This document shows, in pieces, positions 61,676 to 64,000 of a DNA stretch of 64,000 bases; positions within the stretch are counted from its first letter, which is position 1, and every line of letters starts with the position of its first letter. Source of the DNA: Prunus persica (lineage: Eukaryota > Streptophyta > Magnoliopsida > Rosales > Rosaceae); assembly GCF_000346465.2 (NCBI RefSeq), contig NC_034009.1, positions 26,130,042 to 26,194,041 on the forward strand, read 5' to 3'. Under the pieces are notes generated by a model. It saw only the letters and a program-made list of their open reading frames with translations, searched no databases and was not told where the DNA came from. The translations under genes and the position numbers were made by a program.

Positions 61676-62304
61676 GAGTTTTTCTATTTAAACCCCGCAC
61701 TTTTCTTTGTTCATCCCAATACTTAAATCATTAAGATCTTAAGTTTTATTATTGTGTAAAAAAATAAAAAAGTCATCCAACTTAATACTTAACCCTAGTA
61801 CACACACCTCACCACTCTTCATATTAAGTTTGTTCTCCCATCTTTTACTCAACTTTCTTCTCCCATCACTGTTGTTAGTGTCACTATCGCTATCAGCATA
61901 AGCTTTTGCTTTGGTAGCAGATTCTAGTTTCTACTCCCATTTCAAAGGGGCTTCTTTCTTCTCCAAAACTATTTTCTTCTTCTCCTCAAACTTTATTTCC
62001 CATGATTTCTTCTCCAAAGCTCTTTTATTTCACACATTTGACAACATAGTTTTCATCTCTTTAAGTAAAGTGAGGTTGAGGTGAACTTAGAGTGGTGAGG
62101 AGCAAGATAGCAGGGTGTGGGGTATGAGGTTGATGAGTTTTATAATAAATAAATAAAAAAATTTCTGCTGGGTGTGTATTTAGGGGTAGTTTGGGAAGAT
62201 AATCAGGTTTTCTTAGAAATTGTGAAAATTTGAATTGGAAGTTAGGGTGAATTTAGAATATGGGGTGAATAAAGAGAAGCGCGAGGTTTAAATAGAAAAA
62301 CTCG
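61676..62304. mobile_element. MITE-like element with long TIR
   Basis: Ends GAGTTTTTCTATTTAAACC and GGTTTAAATAGAAAAACTC are inverted for about 20 bases and continue with lower identity. An 8-bp direct repeat ATTTTATT flanks it (61668-61675 and 62305-62312). The interior is T-rich on the left half and A/G-rich on the right. There is no transposase. Confidence 0.75.
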
Positions 62305-62312
62305 ATTTTATT

Positions 62313-64000
62313 TCCACTTGGCTTTTGGCATTATTTTTGTATTAAATAATCATTTCTAAAGTTTAGTTCTCTTAAGCAAGACTTTCCGTCAATTTGATAG
62401 TGAATTAAAGTTGTAATTCTCTCTCTTGATAGTGATTAATTGGGCTTTCAAAAAGGGCTTGTTGCCCTGAGTTCAGTTTGGGCTCCGAACAGAACTAAAT
62501 GGGGCTGAGCCGATACCTTCTCAGAAAGCCACAACTTCACTGGATAAGGCCTCCAAGAGCAGCAGATAACCCACCTACCAAGAGATGCAGAACAAAACTC
62601 GCATGTTTTTCTTGGTTTAACGATCTGCTTACAACGACTCTTTTGAAGCTACTTTTTTTGGTAGTTTTTGGAATCAGAGAATATCTTGTACAGGAAGTTA
62701 ATTGAAAATAGGCCGCCGAATTTGTTTTGCACAGTTGAAATTTAATGTGAAGACAAACTAAGCATCTACTAATGACAGTACTTGTGTCATTTCACGTGAC
62801 TAATTAAGTTGAATTATCTTTTCATCTACCTTGTCACCTACAAACAACTTGCCTAAGTTGGCTTGTTCTTGCACAACATTGGTTGGCCATATGAAATCTG
62901 CAATCTGTGTCTGTATAAGAAATGAAAATTGACATAACAGATAAGTAAAGTGAGATTCTTTTTTTTTTTGGTCTGAAAGTAAAGTGAGATTCTTTAAGTA
63001 CTGATAGTTGGTTTCTCTGTTTGCATAAAGAGAGAGGCAATAAGAGAAAGCCTCACCAGTGGAGAGTCTAAGTACTGTTGTAATTGAGTGCACTTCTGAG
63101 GAGGAGGCCACTTCTTTTTGGGTAAAACTTCATAAGAGTCATCAAGGAAGGGAAGACAAGCAATGCATAGAATCAAATAGAAAAGGCAAAAATGGCAGTC
63201 AATTGTTGAGTTGAAGCCTCCACACAGGTAATGACACGCTTCATTGCTTTGTCAATAATGGCCACAGTGTCCAATCCCTATAGACCAGTGGACTTTTCAA
63301 TACTTCCAACACATATCAAGTTCCAACAGTGACAAATTATCAATCAGACTTTTGAAATTGTGTTATGTAAGTTAAACGTATCACTCAATGGACGATGATG
63401 ACTTAATGAGTGCCGTATTTTCAAATGTTTGTAATGAGCATTAGATTGTAAATGATTCTTTGAGGGAGACTGTTAGCTAGCTAAGCAGCTAGGTTGAATC
63501 CATTTGGCTTCAACCAAGAATCAGCTTGAGCTAAAATTTCCATTATGGGTTCATATCACATTAGTTAAATTATTGGTCTGGCTTACCAAGCCATCAATAG
63601 TATGGAAAAGGAAATTCGGCTTGGCTGCCAAGTAACAAAGGGTTAGTGGGTAATTAAGGGTATTGGAGTTGGAAAAAGGAGTAGATGAGCATGAGTGATG
63701 AATTAGTGGCACCACTGATGCAACATAAAAGTATAAAACTCCAATTATTAAAAGTAATGCACACCAACACATATCATAGGAATCTTTTAAAGTTTTCATT
63801 ACATTGACACTAATATCCTTCTATGATTTCACAATTTTAAAGAAGGTCCCTTGTTATGAATTTTCCCAGATGCAGATGAGTAACCAGCAAAATGATAATT
63901 TTGCAGAAATTAGTATGTAGTTGATCAAGATTCAAGCTGAAAGTTCTTGAGCATGGAAATGAATCCATGTCTGCAATTAACCAAGTTCCTAAACACAGTT
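62313..64000. other. Right edge, no gene recognised
   Basis: No coding region is supported. Minus-strand frames at 62800-63176 include a Pro/Lys-rich piece (VLPKKKWPPPQKCTQLQQYL) that might be a decayed exon, but no family or splice structure could be defined. Confidence 0.4.

Noticed and set aside
62800..63176. Overlapping minus-strand frames with a Lys/Pro-rich piece
   Set aside because: No consistent exon structure; may be a decayed exon but cannot be supported.

Overview
This is nuclear DNA from a eudicot plant. Genes have many introns with GT-AG borders, intergenic DNA is AT-rich, and the window holds MITEs, SINEs and LTR-retrotransposon remains, including a Cassandra-type LTR carrying a 5S rRNA-like domain. 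The repeats and the protein sequences suggest Rosaceae, perhaps Prunus or a relative. That assignment is from memory, not a search.

Layout. (1) 1-5.4 kb, minus strand: the 5' half of a plastid alpha-glucan, water dikinase gene (GWD1/SEX1), running off the left edge. (2) 5.4-26.1 kb: a 20-kb gene-poor block made of copies of one macro-repeat. Each copy carries an array of ~167-bp tandem monomers, and two or three copies also carry a duplicate of the leader of the downstream nitrate transporter gene. A Ty3/gypsy fragment sits in the block, with a Cassandra LTR inside its gag and a second solo LTR inside that; both nested insertions have 5-bp target-site duplications. (3) 26.1-28.6 kb, plus: intact high-affinity nitrate transporter NRT2.5. 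(4) 29.25-29.73 kb, minus: a small invertase/pectin methylesterase inhibitor-like protein. (5) 31.4-33.9 kb, minus: a seven-exon GH28 polygalacturonase. (6) 36.9-39.6 and 43.2-45.8 kb, plus: two cysteine-rich receptor-like kinases (CRKs), an old tandem pair with four identical exon sizes, separated by a hAT MITE, a second interspersed repeat and a SINE. (7) 46.3-47.9 kb, minus: phylloquinone-pathway methyltransferase MENG, with an apparent 1-nt frameshift in exon 4. (8) 48.7-53.8 kb, minus: a class I KNOX homeobox gene (KNAT2/6-like) with a 3.6-kb third intron containing a SINE and a 100-N assembly gap. (9) 53.8-64 kb: no gene recognised, but at least three MITE-like elements and a GGT-rich minisatellite.

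The genes do not form a pathway. They cover starch phosphorylation (GWD), nitrate uptake (NRT2.5), cell-wall pectin (inhibitor-like protein and polygalacturonase), surface signalling (two CRKs), vitamin K1 synthesis (MENG) and meristem identity (KNOX). Exon borders were placed by hand from splice sites, reading-frame continuity and remembered homologues; exon lengths sum to whole codons for NRT2.5, the polygalacturonase, both CRKs and KNOX. The most unusual part is the macro-repeat block upstream of NRT2.5.
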